A DNA stretch of 64,000 nt from Allobosea sp. CS1GBMeth4 (GTDB taxonomy: Bacteria > Pseudomonadota > Alphaproteobacteria > Rhizobiales > Beijerinckiaceae). A program made the position numbers and the translations under genes. Under the pieces are notes generated by a model. It had not been told where the DNA came from, did not search any database, and was given only the letters and a program-made list of their open reading frames with translations. How positions within the stretch are numbered: position 1 is the stretch's first letter; each line of letters starts with the position of its first letter. Shown here one piece after another: positions 25,595 to 33,630 of this stretch. Location of the stretch: contig NZ_FYAS01000019.1 of NCBI RefSeq assembly GCF_900185715.1, forward strand, positions 226,169 through 290,168, in the 5' to 3' direction.

Positions 25595-26473
25595 TCAGTT
25601 CTCGCGCTTCAGCGCGCTCTCGTGCCAGCGCCGCAACAGGAGATGCGAGATCAGGCTGGTCGCCAGGAAGATGGCGATGCCCGAGAGCGAGATCATCAGC
25701 AGCGCCGCGAAGACGCGCGGGATCTTGAGCTGGTAGCCGGCCTCGAGGATGCGATAGGCCAGCCCCGATTCCGCGCCACCCGTTCCGGCCACGAACTCGG
25801 CGACGACGGCGCCGATCAGGGCGAGGCCGCCGGAGATCTTGAGACCGGCGAGGAAATAGGGCAGCGCCGCCGGCAGCTTGAGATAGCGCAGCGTCTGCCA
25901 GCGCGTCGCGCCATGCAGCTGGAAGAAGTTGATCAGGTTGTGGTCGGCCGAGTTCAGCCCGAGGATGGTGTTCGACAGGATCGGGAAGAAGGCGACGATC
26001 CAGGCGCAGATCAGCAGCGACAGGCCGATGTCGCCCGCCCAGATGATGATCAGCGGCGCGATCGCGACGATCGGCGTCACCTGCAGGATCACCGCATAGG
26101 GCAGGAGCGCCATCTCCAGCCATTTCGACTGGGTGAACAGCACGGCGAGCGCGACGCCGACGACGACCGCCGCCGCCAGCGCCAGGAAGGTGATGCGCAG
26201 GGTGATCCAGAGCGAGCCGGAGAGCGTGGCCCAGTCCGCGATCAGCGTCTGGCCGACCAGGACCGGGCCCGGCAGCACATAGGACGGCACCTCGTTCCAG
26301 CGCACGGCGAACTCCCAGAGCCCCAGCACCAGGAGGCCGACGGCGACCGGCGCGAGGAGGCGCGGCCAGAGGCTGGCCGGCAGACCGAGAATGGATGGCT
26401 CGGCGAGCAGGAGCGGGCGGGCTTCGGCATCGGTGCCGTCGTGCGGCACCGGCGTCGCGGAGGAGGAACTCAT
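25595..26473 (-). CDS. NMT1-type ABC transporter permease
   Basis: 292-residue inner-membrane permease of the SsuC/TauC/ThiX family with about six hydrophobic segments. The EAA-type loop is FFQLHGATRWQTLRYLKLPA near residue 195. It forms the channel for the importer whose ATPase and binding protein are encoded just upstream. The ATG at 26473 overlaps the ATPase stop by four bases (ATGA) and follows an AAGGAGG-like GCGAT-free context; longer in-frame extensions have no such coupling. Family members carry sulfonates, taurine, pyrimidines or riboflavin precursors. Confidence 0.92.
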   Translation of the reverse strand: MSSSSATPVPHDGTDAEARPLLLAEPSILGLPASLWPRLLAPVAVGLLVLGLWEFAVRWNEVPSYVLPGPVLVGQTLIADWATLSGSLWITLRITFLALAAAVVVGVALAVLFTQSKWLEMALLPYAVILQVTPIVAIAPLIIIWAGDIGLSLLICAWIVAFFPILSNTILGLNSADHNLINFFQLHGATRWQTLRYLKLPAALPYFLAGLKISGGLALIGAVVAEFVAGTGGAESGLAYRILEAGYQLKIPRVFAALLMISLSGIAIFLATSLISHLLLRRWHESALKREN

Positions 26474-27249
26474 GCGCCGATCGCCTCCTTGAGCTTGGCG
26501 GAGGCGAGCCGACAGAGATGGGCGTATTCGGCCGAGGTCCGGAACAGGTCGTCGCGCGGATAGGGCGCGGCGACGTCGAGTTCGGCCATCACCCGCCCGG
26601 GCCGGGCCGCCATCACCACGATGCGCTGCGAAAGGTAGACCGATTCGAAGACCGAATGGGTGACGAAGACCGCGGTGAAGCGCTCGCGCCACCACAGGTT
26701 CAGGAGGTCGTCGTTGAGGCGGTGGCGGGTGATCTCGTCGAGCGCGGCGAAAGGCTCGTCCATCAGCAGGATCTTCGGCCGCATCACCAGCGCGCGGGCG
26801 ATCGAGACCCGCATCTTCATGCCGCCCGAGAGTTCGCGCGGATAGGAGCTTTCGAAGCCCTTCAGCCCGACCAGCGCCAGCATCTCGGCCGCGCGCTGCC
26901 GCGCCTCGCGCTTCGGCACATGCTTCAGCACCAGCGGCAGCATGACGTTGGCGAGCGCATCGGCCCAGGGCATCAGCGTCGGGTCCTGGAAGACGAAGCC
27001 GAGATCGCGCCCTGCCCCGCTCTCTCCGGCCCCGGGCCAGTCGATCGTGCCGGAGGACGGGCTGCCCAATCCGGCGATCATCCGCAGCAGGGTCGACTTG
27101 CCGCAGCCCGAAGGGCCGAGCAGGCTGACGAACTCGCCGGCACCGAGGTCGAGATCGACGTCACGCACCGCGAGCGTGCCGTTGGCGAACTGCTTGGAGA
27201 CCCGGCGGACGGAGACGAGCGGAGTTCCCCCCTCCTCGCGCGCCGTCAC
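26470..27249 (-). CDS. NMT1-type ABC transporter ATP-binding protein
   Basis: ATPase of the SsuB/TauB family, about 259 residues from the start used here. It has Walker A GPSGCGKST, the Q-loop in LGFVFQDPTLMPW, the signature LSGGMKMRVSIARAL and Walker B ILLMDEPFAALDE. The only in-frame ATGs (27363/27360) lie inside a family B palindromic repeat, so the encoded first 15 residues would be repeat sequence. I therefore prefer GTG 27249; TTG 27279 is another option. The 3' end overlaps the permease start by four bases. Confidence 0.9.
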   Translation of the reverse strand: MTAREEGGTPLVSVRRVSKQFANGTLAVRDVDLDLGAGEFVSLLGPSGCGKSTLLRMIAGLGSPSSGTIDWPGAGESGAGRDLGFVFQDPTLMPWADALANVMLPLVLKHVPKREARQRAAEMLALVGLKGFESSYPRELSGGMKMRVSIARALVMRPKILLMDEPFAALDEITRHRLNDDLLNLWWRERFTAVFVTHSVFESVYLSQRIVVMAARPGRVMAELDVAAPYPRDDLFRTSAEYAHLCRLASAKLKEAIGA

Positions 27250-27320
27250 CCGATCTGTGCTCAGAGAGGCTGTGTCCAAAGGCCTGACGGTCCGTTCTGA
27301 CGCGCGTATTGCATCTGGCT

Positions 27321-27427
27321 CGTCATTCCGGCCGCAGCGCAGCGGAGCGCCGGAATCCATCATAGGGCGGCGCGCTCTACGATGGATTCCGGAGCCGCGC
27401 CGCTACGCGGCTTGTCCGGAATGGCGG
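27321..27427. repeat. Intergenic palindromic repeat, family B copy 1
   Basis: Begins CGTCATTCCGG, has the central arms GGAATCCATCATAG and CTACGATGGATTCC, and ends CCGGAATGGCGG. It lies between the binding-protein and ATPase genes of one operon, and its left part runs into the apparent 5' end of the ATPase gene. Confidence 0.85.
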
Positions 27428-27443
27428 CGCAGGTTGAAGGAGT

Positions 27444-28472
27444 TCACGGCTTGCCGACGCCCTTGTTGATGAACTCGAGGCTGTAGGCCTTCTTGACGTC
27501 GAGGCCGGCGGGAACGACGCCGGCCTCGCTCATCGTCTTGTAGAAGCTCGCCCAGCGCGCATCGGTCATCGCACCGATGCCGAGCGTCAGCGCGTCGCCC
27601 GAGACCACGATGCCGCGCTCGTTCATCACCTTGAGCGCATAGTCGATCTTCTCCTGGTCCATGTCCGGGTTGTCCTTCAGGATCCGGGCATTGGCGGCGG
27701 CGATGTTGGGGCCGCCCTTCATGTATTCGGCCCAGCCTTCGAGCGTCGCGGTGACGAAGCGCTGCACCACGTCCTTCTTCTCGTCGACCATCTTCCGCGA
27801 GACGGTGATCGTCGTGTTGTAATTCTCGAAGCCGGCATCGGCGAGCAGGTGAACGACCGGCTCCACGCCGGCCTTGCGGATGACGAAGGGCTCGGAGGAG
27901 AGAAAGCCCTGCTGGCTCAGCTTCTTGTCGGCCAGGAACGGCGCCATGTTGAAGGTGTAGGGCCGGATCTGCTCGTCGCGATAGCCGAATTTCAGCTTGA
28001 GGAACGGCCAGAAGCCGACGCGGGCCTGCGCCGCGATCAGGATCGGCTTGTCCTTGAGGTCGGCGAGGGTGTCGTTGCCCTGCCCCGGATGCGAGATCAG
28101 GACCTGCGGGTCCTTCTGGAAGATCGAGGCGATGCAGAGGAAGGGCAGGTTCTCCTGCGCGAAGCTCAGCGCCTCCAGCGAATTACCCATGATCATGTCG
28201 ACGCGGCCGCCGAGCAGGAGCTGGGTCGGATTCTGCTGCGGGCCGCCGGGACGCAGGTCGACGTCGAGCCCGTACTTCCTGTAGATGCCGTTGGCGAGGG
28301 CGAGATAGAAGCCGCCATGCTCGGTCTGGGCGCGCCAATTGGTCTGGTAGCTGACCTTGTCGAGAGTCTGCGCGTTGACGCGCGCACCCGGGACCGGGAT
28401 CAGCACCGAGGCGGCGGAGCCACCGAGCAGGCCGAGCGCAGCGCGCCGGTCGAGGCGATATTTCATCGTCAT
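27444..28472 (-). CDS. NMT1/THI5-like ABC transporter substrate-binding protein
   Basis: 342-residue periplasmic protein. The N-terminus has a Tat-like signal (RLDRRAALGLLGGSAA, twin Arg at about 9-10, cleavage near VNAQ). The mature part matches the NMT1 domain, with YQTNWRAQTEHGGFYLALANGIY near residue 40 (quoted ends: YQTNWRAQ and GGFYLALANGIY) and an LLLGGRVDMIMGN block. Relatives bind pyrimidine or thiamine precursors, riboflavin or sulfonates. It is the first gene of a three-gene importer operon and is divergent from a creatininase gene. Confidence 0.92.
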   Translation of the reverse strand: MTMKYRLDRRAALGLLGGSAASVLIPVPGARVNAQTLDKVSYQTNWRAQTEHGGFYLALANGIYRKYGLDVDLRPGGPQQNPTQLLLGGRVDMIMGNSLEALSFAQENLPFLCIASIFQKDPQVLISHPGQGNDTLADLKDKPILIAAQARVGFWPFLKLKFGYRDEQIRPYTFNMAPFLADKKLSQQGFLSSEPFVIRKAGVEPVVHLLADAGFENYNTTITVSRKMVDEKKDVVQRFVTATLEGWAEYMKGGPNIAAANARILKDNPDMDQEKIDYALKVMNERGIVVSGDALTLGIGAMTDARWASFYKTMSEAGVVPAGLDVKKAYSLEFINKGVGKP

Positions 28473-28745
28473 GGCCGAACCCCCTCCATCATCTCACGAA
28501 CCCGCCGCGCAAGGCCCTGCGCATGGCAAGCAGCTTGTATGCCACGGCGCGCGGGCCGCTGGAAATGTCGCGTCGGCCTTTCGCACAGGCGGGCCGCACC
28601 GGGGAAGCCTCCGGCCCGCATGCCATGCGCCTGCCGTGCGCCCTTCCCTCGCCATCCGCGGGCACTATGCTGTGCAGTCCTGCCGTCCTGAGACAGCAGG
28701 CGCGAATCGCGGATTCGCAGCCCTTGACCAACGAGATCCGAGACG

Positions 28746-29546
28746 ATGACCGCACGCTTCTGGGGCGATCTGAGAACCACGGAATTCGCCGGGCTCTCGC
28801 CGGAGACGACCGTCGCCGTGCTGCCGCTCGCGGCGATCGAGCAGCATGGTCCGCACCTGCCGGTCTCGGTCGACACCACGGTGATGAACGCGATGCTGGC
28901 GCTGGCGATGCCGCAGGTGCCGGCCGGGTTCGAGGTGCTGGTCCTGCCGACTTTGGCGATCTGCAAATCGAACGAGCACCTGCATTCGCCGGGGACGCTG
29001 ACCATTTCCTGGGAGAGCGCGATCCGCAGCTGGATCGAGATCGGCGAGAGCGTGAAGCGCGCCGGCCTGCGCAAGCTCGTGCTCGTCACCTCCCATGGCG
29101 GCAATGTCGACCCGATGAAGGTGGTGGCTCGCGAGCTGCGCGTCAGCCAGGGGATGTTCGCGGTCTCGAGCTCCTGGAGCAATTTCGGCCTGCCGCCCGG
29201 GCTCTATGACGAGATGGACGCCAGGCACGGCATCCATGCCGGCGACATCGAGACCTCGCTGATGCTGCATTTCCGGCCCGACCTCGTCGACATGAGCAAG
29301 GCCGAGCGCTTCGTGCCGCGCACGATCGAGATGGCCGACGAGGGCTATAAGTGGCTCAGGCCGACCGGCGCCCACCCCTTCGCCTGGATGGCGCAGGATG
29401 TTCATTCCTCCGGCGCGGCGGGCGATGCCAGCCTCGCCACCGCCGAGAAGGGCAAGGCGACGGCCGAGTTCCAGGCCAGGGGCTTCGTCGAATTGCTGGC
29501 GGACGTGGCGCGCTTCCCGCTGGCGAAGCTGCATGAGGCCGATTAA
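28746..29546 (+). CDS. Creatininase family protein
   Basis: 266-residue cytoplasmic metal-dependent amidohydrolase. The family's metal ligands are visible: Glu and His in AAIEQHGPHLPVSVDT (about residues 27-42), the VTSHGGNVDPM block near 115 and Glu in GIHAGDIETSLML near 162. Known members open creatinine or formyl-type amides in riboflavin/F420-like pathways. It is divergent from an NMT1-type importer, so it may process the imported ligand; that link is inference. Confidence 0.9.
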   Translation: MTARFWGDLRTTEFAGLSPETTVAVLPLAAIEQHGPHLPVSVDTTVMNAMLALAMPQVPAGFEVLVLPTLAICKSNEHLHSPGTLTISWESAIRSWIEIGESVKRAGLRKLVLVTSHGGNVDPMKVVARELRVSQGMFAVSSSWSNFGLPPGLYDEMDARHGIHAGDIETSLMLHFRPDLVDMSKAERFVPRTIEMADEGYKWLRPTGAHPFAWMAQDVHSSGAAGDASLATAEKGKATAEFQARGFVELLADVARFPLAKLHEAD

Positions 29547-29550
29547 CTTG

Positions 29551-29637
29551 CGTCATGCTCGGGCCGGAGGAGACCCTGCTTCAGCCATCCCGTCAGGAGA
29601 TTCTCGGGTCTGCGCTGGGCTCCGCCCGAGAATGACG
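29551..29637. repeat. Intergenic palindromic repeat, family A copy 3
   Basis: Begins CGTCATGCTCGGG and ends CCCGAGAATGACG with an internal GAGATTCTCGGGTC. It lies between the convergent creatininase and soxR genes, nine bases before the soxR stop, and may act as a bidirectional transcript end. Confidence 0.82.
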
Positions 29638-29646
29638 CCTCTGGCG

Positions 29647-30108
29647 TCAATCCGGATCGAGCAGCCGCGGGCCCGCGCCCTGCTTGCCGAGCTCGTCCCA
29701 GGGATTGTGCAGCGGACAGCTCTTCACCGAGAGGCAGCCGCAGCCGATGCAGTCCTCGAGATGGTCGCGCAGGCGCGTCAGCCGGTCGATGCGCCGCTCC
29801 AGCTCCTCCTTCCAGGCCGAGGACAGCCGGCTCCAATCCTCCGCCGTCGGCGTGCGCTCCTGCGGCAGCGCCTGGAAGGCCTCGCGGATGGTCCTGAGCG
29901 GGATGCCGGCGCGCTGGGCCACCTTGATGATGGCGACCCGGCGCAGCACCTCGCGCGGGTAACGGCGCTGGTTGCCGGCGTTGCGGCGGCTGCGGATCAG
30001 CCCCTCGGCCTCGTAGAAGTGCAGCGCGGAGACCGCGATGCCGCTGCGGCTCGCGACCTGGCCGACACTGAGATCGTCGGCAAAGGGAGTGCGGAACTGA
30101 TGCGTCAT
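29647..30108 (-). CDS. soxR: Redox-sensitive transcriptional activator SoxR
   Basis: 153-residue MerR-family regulator. The winged-helix DNA-binding part is at residues 13-80 ([20 protein letters not shown]), and Cys120, Cys123, Cys125 and Cys131 form the CxxCxC-x5-C [2Fe-2S] site of SoxR (C119, C122, C124 and C130 in E. coli). It senses redox-cycling compounds or superoxide and activates promoters by DNA distortion. ATG 30108 is chosen since upstream in-frame Met codons lie beyond the operator. It is divergent from an FMN reductase gene with a SoxR box between them. Confidence 0.96.
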   Translation of the reverse strand: MTHQFRTPFADDLSVGQVASRSGIAVSALHFYEAEGLIRSRRNAGNQRRYPREVLRRVAIIKVAQRAGIPLRTIREAFQALPQERTPTAEDWSRLSSAWKEELERRIDRLTRLRDHLEDCIGCGCLSVKSCPLHNPWDELGKQGAGPRLLDPD

Positions 30109-30113
30109 CGCGC

Positions 30114-30144
30114 TTGACCTCAACATTACTTGAGGTTTTATAGA
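30114..30144 (+). promoter_or_regulatory. SoxR box and 19-bp-spacer promoter
   Basis: The 18-base palindrome CCTCAACATTACTTGAGG at 30118-30135 keeps both arms of the E. coli soxS operator (CCTCAA and TTGAGG). A -35 TTGACC (30114-30119) and a -10 TATAGA (30139-30144) flank it with a 19-base spacer, the overlong spacing that MerR-family activators need. It points toward the FMN reductase gene, 41 bases before its ATG. Confidence 0.9.
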
Positions 30145-30184
30145 GGCGGCTCCGCTGCATCGCCAGCCCCTTTCGGAGCCTTTC

Positions 30185-30739
30185 ATGCATCGTCCGCTCA
30201 TCCCCCAGATCAAGGTCGCCGTGATCTACGGCAGCACGCGCCAGGGCCGCCTCTGCGACAAGGTCGCGGCCTGGACGATCGCGCAGATCGAAGGTGACGG
30301 CCCGTTCTCGGTCGAGTCCGTCGATCCCGGCGCGCTGGATCTCGCCGAGCAGAGGGCCAGGCTCGACCGCGCCGATGCGTTCATCGTCGTCACGCCGGAA
30401 TACAACCGCAGCTTCCCGGCTCCGCTGAAGGCGCTGATCGACGCGACCAGCGCCGAATGGCGCGGCAAGCCGATCGCCTTCGTCTCCTATGGCGGCGTCT
30501 CGGGCGGCCTGCGCGCCGTCGAGCAACTGCGGCTCGTCTTCGCCGAGATGCATGCGACGACGATCCGCGACGGCGTCTGCTTCGCCAATGCCTGGGACCA
30601 GTTCGACGAGACCGGCCGCCTCGTCCAGGCCGACCGCGCCGAGCGGGCGATGGCGACCATGCTCGGGCAGCTGCACTGGTGGGCGAGCGCGCTCAGGACC
30701 GCCCGCAACACCGTGCCCTACGGCCAGTTCGCGGCGTGA
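30185..30739 (+). CDS. NADPH-dependent FMN reductase family protein (SoxR target)
   Basis: 184-residue flavodoxin-fold reductase. The FMN phosphate loop is [12 protein letters not shown] at about residues 15-26 and the second FMN contact is [17 protein letters not shown] near residue 75. Such enzymes reduce quinones, azo dyes or free flavin with NAD(P)H. The upstream SoxR box makes it a probable SoxR-activated defence gene against redox-active compounds, with no soxS in the vicinity. A hairpin followed by TTT lies 55 bases after the stop. Confidence 0.92.
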   Translation: MHRPLIPQIKVAVIYGSTRQGRLCDKVAAWTIAQIEGDGPFSVESVDPGALDLAEQRARLDRADAFIVVTPEYNRSFPAPLKALIDATSAEWRGKPIAFVSYGGVSGGLRAVEQLRLVFAEMHATTIRDGVCFANAWDQFDETGRLVQADRAERAMATMLGQLHWWASALRTARNTVPYGQFAA

Positions 30740-30793
30740 GTGGCGTTCGGCGCGACCGACACGAGAAATCCGGCGGCTAGTTCGCGGCGGCCC

Positions 30794-30825
30794 TTCTCCT
30801 CAGGCAGCCGGCCGGAGGAGAATTT
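30794..30825 (+). terminator. Possible intrinsic terminator after the FMN reductase gene
   Basis: Arms TTCTCCTC (30794-30801) and GAGGAGAA (30815-30822) form an eight-base-pair stem with a 13-base loop, followed by TTT. The stem is not very GC-rich and the U-run is short, so the call is tentative. Confidence 0.4.
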
Positions 30826-30972
30826 CCCGTCCGGGCAGCTCGCGATGGATATTTCGCCTGAAAACGCAGGCATCTAACGCCGCGATGCAGTTTGCTTCAC
30901 AAATTCGAACTGGTCGCGGCAGCGGCATCCGGGAAGGATCGGGCGGACCGATCCTCCTTCCGCGGAGCCGCC

Positions 30973-31743
30973 ATGCAGCTCAAACTCCTGCGCAACGCCC
31001 TGCTCAAGCTCAACTATGCCGGCAAGACCCTGCTGATCGACCCGGATCTCGGCGAGAAGCTCAGCCGCCGCTCGATCGCCGGCAGGTCGCAGAACCCGAT
31101 GGTCGACCTGCCCGAGCCGATCGAGGAGATTCTCGCCGGCGTCGACCACATCATCGTCTCGCATCTGCACGCCGACCATTTCGACGAGGTCGCCAAGGCG
31201 CGAATCCCGAAGGACATCCCGCTGATCTGCCAGCCCGGCAACGAGGAGGCGATCCGGGCAGCGGGCTTCACCGACGTCACCCCGCTCGACCATTTCGTCC
31301 GGCTCGGCCCGATCGTGGTGAAGCGGCAGCCGGCGCAGCACGGCACCGGAGCCGTGGCCGAGGTGATGGGCAAGGTGATGGGCCTCACCCTGGAGGCGCC
31401 TGGCGAGCCGAGCGTCTACTGGTGCGGCGACAGCGTGCTCTACCCGCCCTTGCAGGAGGCGGTGGCCAAGGCCGAGCCCGACGTCATCGTCACCCATTCC
31501 TGCGGCGCGCTCTGGGACGGCACGCTGATCGTGATGGACGCGGCGCAGACGCTCGACCTCGCCGAGGAGGCGCCGCAGGCGGTGATCGTCGCGACCCATA
31601 TGGAAGCGCTCGACCATGCCAGCGTCAGCCGCGCGGCGCTGCGCGAGGCGGCCCAGGCCCGTGGCATCGGCCGCGATCGACTGCTGATCCCGGCCGATGG
31701 CGAGAGCGTGGAATTGAGGGCGCCGGCGCAGGCCGGCGTTTGA
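30973..31743 (+). CDS. MBL-fold metal-dependent hydrolase (UlaG-like)
   Basis: 256-residue metallo-beta-lactamase-fold protein. The metal motif is SHLHADHFD with His64, His66, Asp68 and His69; later ligands are in QPAQHGTGAV and YWCGDSVLY. The overall pattern resembles UlaG-like hydrolases. Start set at ATG 30973 because the alternative upstream ATG (30892) adds residues unlike the family. It appears monocistronic. The substrate is unknown. Confidence 0.88.
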   Translation: MQLKLLRNALLKLNYAGKTLLIDPDLGEKLSRRSIAGRSQNPMVDLPEPIEEILAGVDHIIVSHLHADHFDEVAKARIPKDIPLICQPGNEEAIRAAGFTDVTPLDHFVRLGPIVVKRQPAQHGTGAVAEVMGKVMGLTLEAPGEPSVYWCGDSVLYPPLQEAVAKAEPDVIVTHSCGALWDGTLIVMDAAQTLDLAEEAPQAVIVATHMEALDHASVSRAALREAAQARGIGRDRLLIPADGESVELRAPAQAGV

Positions 31744-31784
31744 ACAGCGGCCGGAGGGGCGCTCCGCCAGGTCAGGTCACACCA

Positions 31785-31889
31785 TCATTCCGGACAAGCG
31801 CCGAAGGCGCGCCGCTCCGGGATCCATCGCAGAGCGTCGAGCTCTGCGATGGATCCCGGCGTTCCGCTTCGCTCCAGCCGGAATGACGG
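31785..31889. repeat. Intergenic palindromic repeat, family B copy 2
   Basis: Begins TCATTCCGGACAAGCG, has central arms GGGATCCATCGCAGAGC and GCTCTGCGATGGATCCC, and ends CCGGAATGACGG. It lies between the convergent MBL-hydrolase and matB genes. Confidence 0.88.
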
Positions 31890-31912
31890 CGGAGTACAGG
31901 TGAAGCCGGGCC

Positions 31913-33442
31913 CTACTCTCCCGCTTCGACCCGCTTGGCGTAGATGTCCTTGTACTGCTCGCGCAGCAGGTTCTTCTGCACCTTGCCCATGGTGTTGCGC
32001 GGCAGTTCGGCGACGATGAAGACCTGCTTGGGCAATTTGAACTTGGCGAGGCGCTGCTCCAGTGCCCTGGCGACGCCGGCTGCGCTGATGTCCGCGCCGG
32101 GCTTGGCCACGACCACGGCAGTGACGCCCTCGCCGAAATCCGGATGCGGACAGCCGATCACGGCGCTCTCGATCACGCCCGGCATCTCGTCGATCTCGGC
32201 CTCGACCTCCTTGGGGTAGACGTTGTAGCCGCCGGTGATGATCAGGTCCTTGCCGCGCCCGACGATGTGGACATAGCCGGCCGGGTCGATCTTGCCGAGG
32301 TCGCCGGTGATGAAGAAGCCGTCGTCCCTGAACTCGGCCCTGGTCTTCTCGGGATTGCGCCAATAGCCCTTGAAGACGTTCGGACCGTTGACCTCGATCA
32401 TGCCGATCTCGTCTCGGGCGAGCTCCCTGCCGGTCTCCGGATCGGTGACGCGCACCGACACGCCCGGCAGCGGGAAGCCGACCGTGCCCGCCACCCGTTC
32501 CCCATCATAGGGATTCGAGGTGTTCATGTTGGTCTCGGTCATGCCGTAGCGTTCGAGGATGGCGTGGCCGGTGCGCTCGCGCCATTCGCGATGCGTTTCG
32601 GCGAGCAGCGGCGCCGAACCGGAAACGAAGAGGCGCATATGCTTCGTCGCTTCCCTGTTCAGCCGCGGATCCTGGAGGAGCCGCACATAGAAGGTCGGCA
32701 CGCCCATCATGCTGGTCGCCCTCGGCAGGTACCTGAAGACCTGCTCCGGATCGAACTTCGGCAGCAGGATCATCGACGCGCCGGCGAAGAGGATCACATT
32801 GGTCGCGACGAAGAGGCCGTGGGTGTGGAAGATCGGCAGGGCGTGGAGCAGCACGTCGTCCCTGGTGAAGCGCCAATAGTCGACCAGCGCCAGCGCGTTC
32901 GAGGCGAGGTTGTCATGGCTGAGCATGGCGCCCTTGGAGCGCCCGGTCGTGCCCGAGGTGTAGAGGATGGCGGCGAGATCGTCGGCACCGCGATCGATGT
33001 CGGCGAAATCGGTCGCCGCGGCCTTGGCCCGGTCGAGCAGGCCGCCCGCGCCGACGCCGAGCGTCTCGAGCTTGGCGCCGGCCTTGTCGGCGAAGGGACG
33101 GTGCACCTCCGCCTTCGCGGGATCGCAGACGAACACGGCCGGCTCGGCGTCGCCGAGGAAGTAATCGATCTCCGCGGGGGTATAGGCGGTGTTGAGCGGC
33201 AGGAAGATCGCCCCGGCGCGGACGGTGCCGAGATAGAGCATCAGCGCCTCGATGCTCTTCTCGACCCGGACCGCGACGCGGTCGCCCGGCTTCACGCCGA
33301 GCGCCACCAGCGCATTGGCGAAGCGGGCCGAGACCGCGACCATGTCGGCGTAGGTATAGGTCCGGCCGTCGTCCAGGATCGCGAAGGGCGCTTCCGGCGC
33401 CGGCATGCGGGCCTTGATCAGGTCGAACAGGTGATTGCCCAT
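31913..33442 (-). CDS. matB: Malonyl-CoA synthetase
   Basis: 509-residue acyl-CoA synthetase of the ANL superfamily. It has the phosphate-binding loop YTSGTTGRSKGAMLSH near residue 160, the adenylate motif ERYGMTETNM near 305, the hinge GRGKDLIITGGYNVYP near 415 and the catalytic C-terminal Lys in LPRNTMGKVQKN. The substrate assignment to malonate rests on similarity to rhizobial MatB and on the malonyl-CoA decarboxylase gene 188 bases upstream in the same direction. It makes malonyl-CoA from malonate, CoA and ATP. An AAGGAG lies upstream of the ATG. Confidence 0.9.
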   Translation of the reverse strand: MGNHLFDLIKARMPAPEAPFAILDDGRTYTYADMVAVSARFANALVALGVKPGDRVAVRVEKSIEALMLYLGTVRAGAIFLPLNTAYTPAEIDYFLGDAEPAVFVCDPAKAEVHRPFADKAGAKLETLGVGAGGLLDRAKAAATDFADIDRGADDLAAILYTSGTTGRSKGAMLSHDNLASNALALVDYWRFTRDDVLLHALPIFHTHGLFVATNVILFAGASMILLPKFDPEQVFRYLPRATSMMGVPTFYVRLLQDPRLNREATKHMRLFVSGSAPLLAETHREWRERTGHAILERYGMTETNMNTSNPYDGERVAGTVGFPLPGVSVRVTDPETGRELARDEIGMIEVNGPNVFKGYWRNPEKTRAEFRDDGFFITGDLGKIDPAGYVHIVGRGKDLIITGGYNVYPKEVEAEIDEMPGVIESAVIGCPHPDFGEGVTAVVVAKPGADISAAGVARALEQRLAKFKLPKQVFIVAELPRNTMGKVQKNLLREQYKDIYAKRVEAGE

Positions 33443-33630
33443 GATCCGGGCTCCTTTCGGGCGTTACCGCAAGAAATCTTCAGCCCGCGCCCCGGGGCGC
33501 CGCGCCGGCGGCGTCGCGGAAGGATGGTCCGGATATCTCCAGGACCTTCCGAAGCATCCTTCGAGACGCGCCAGCGGCGCCGCTCGGGACGAGGACTCGC
33601 CCCTTCACATGACCTGAAGGGCTTCATGAA

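Noticed and set aside
33480..33610. A third repeat family between matB and matA
   Set aside because: The CATCCTTCGAGACGCGCC stretch looks like dispersed repeats of related genomes, but only one degenerate copy was seen here and no good inverted arms were found.
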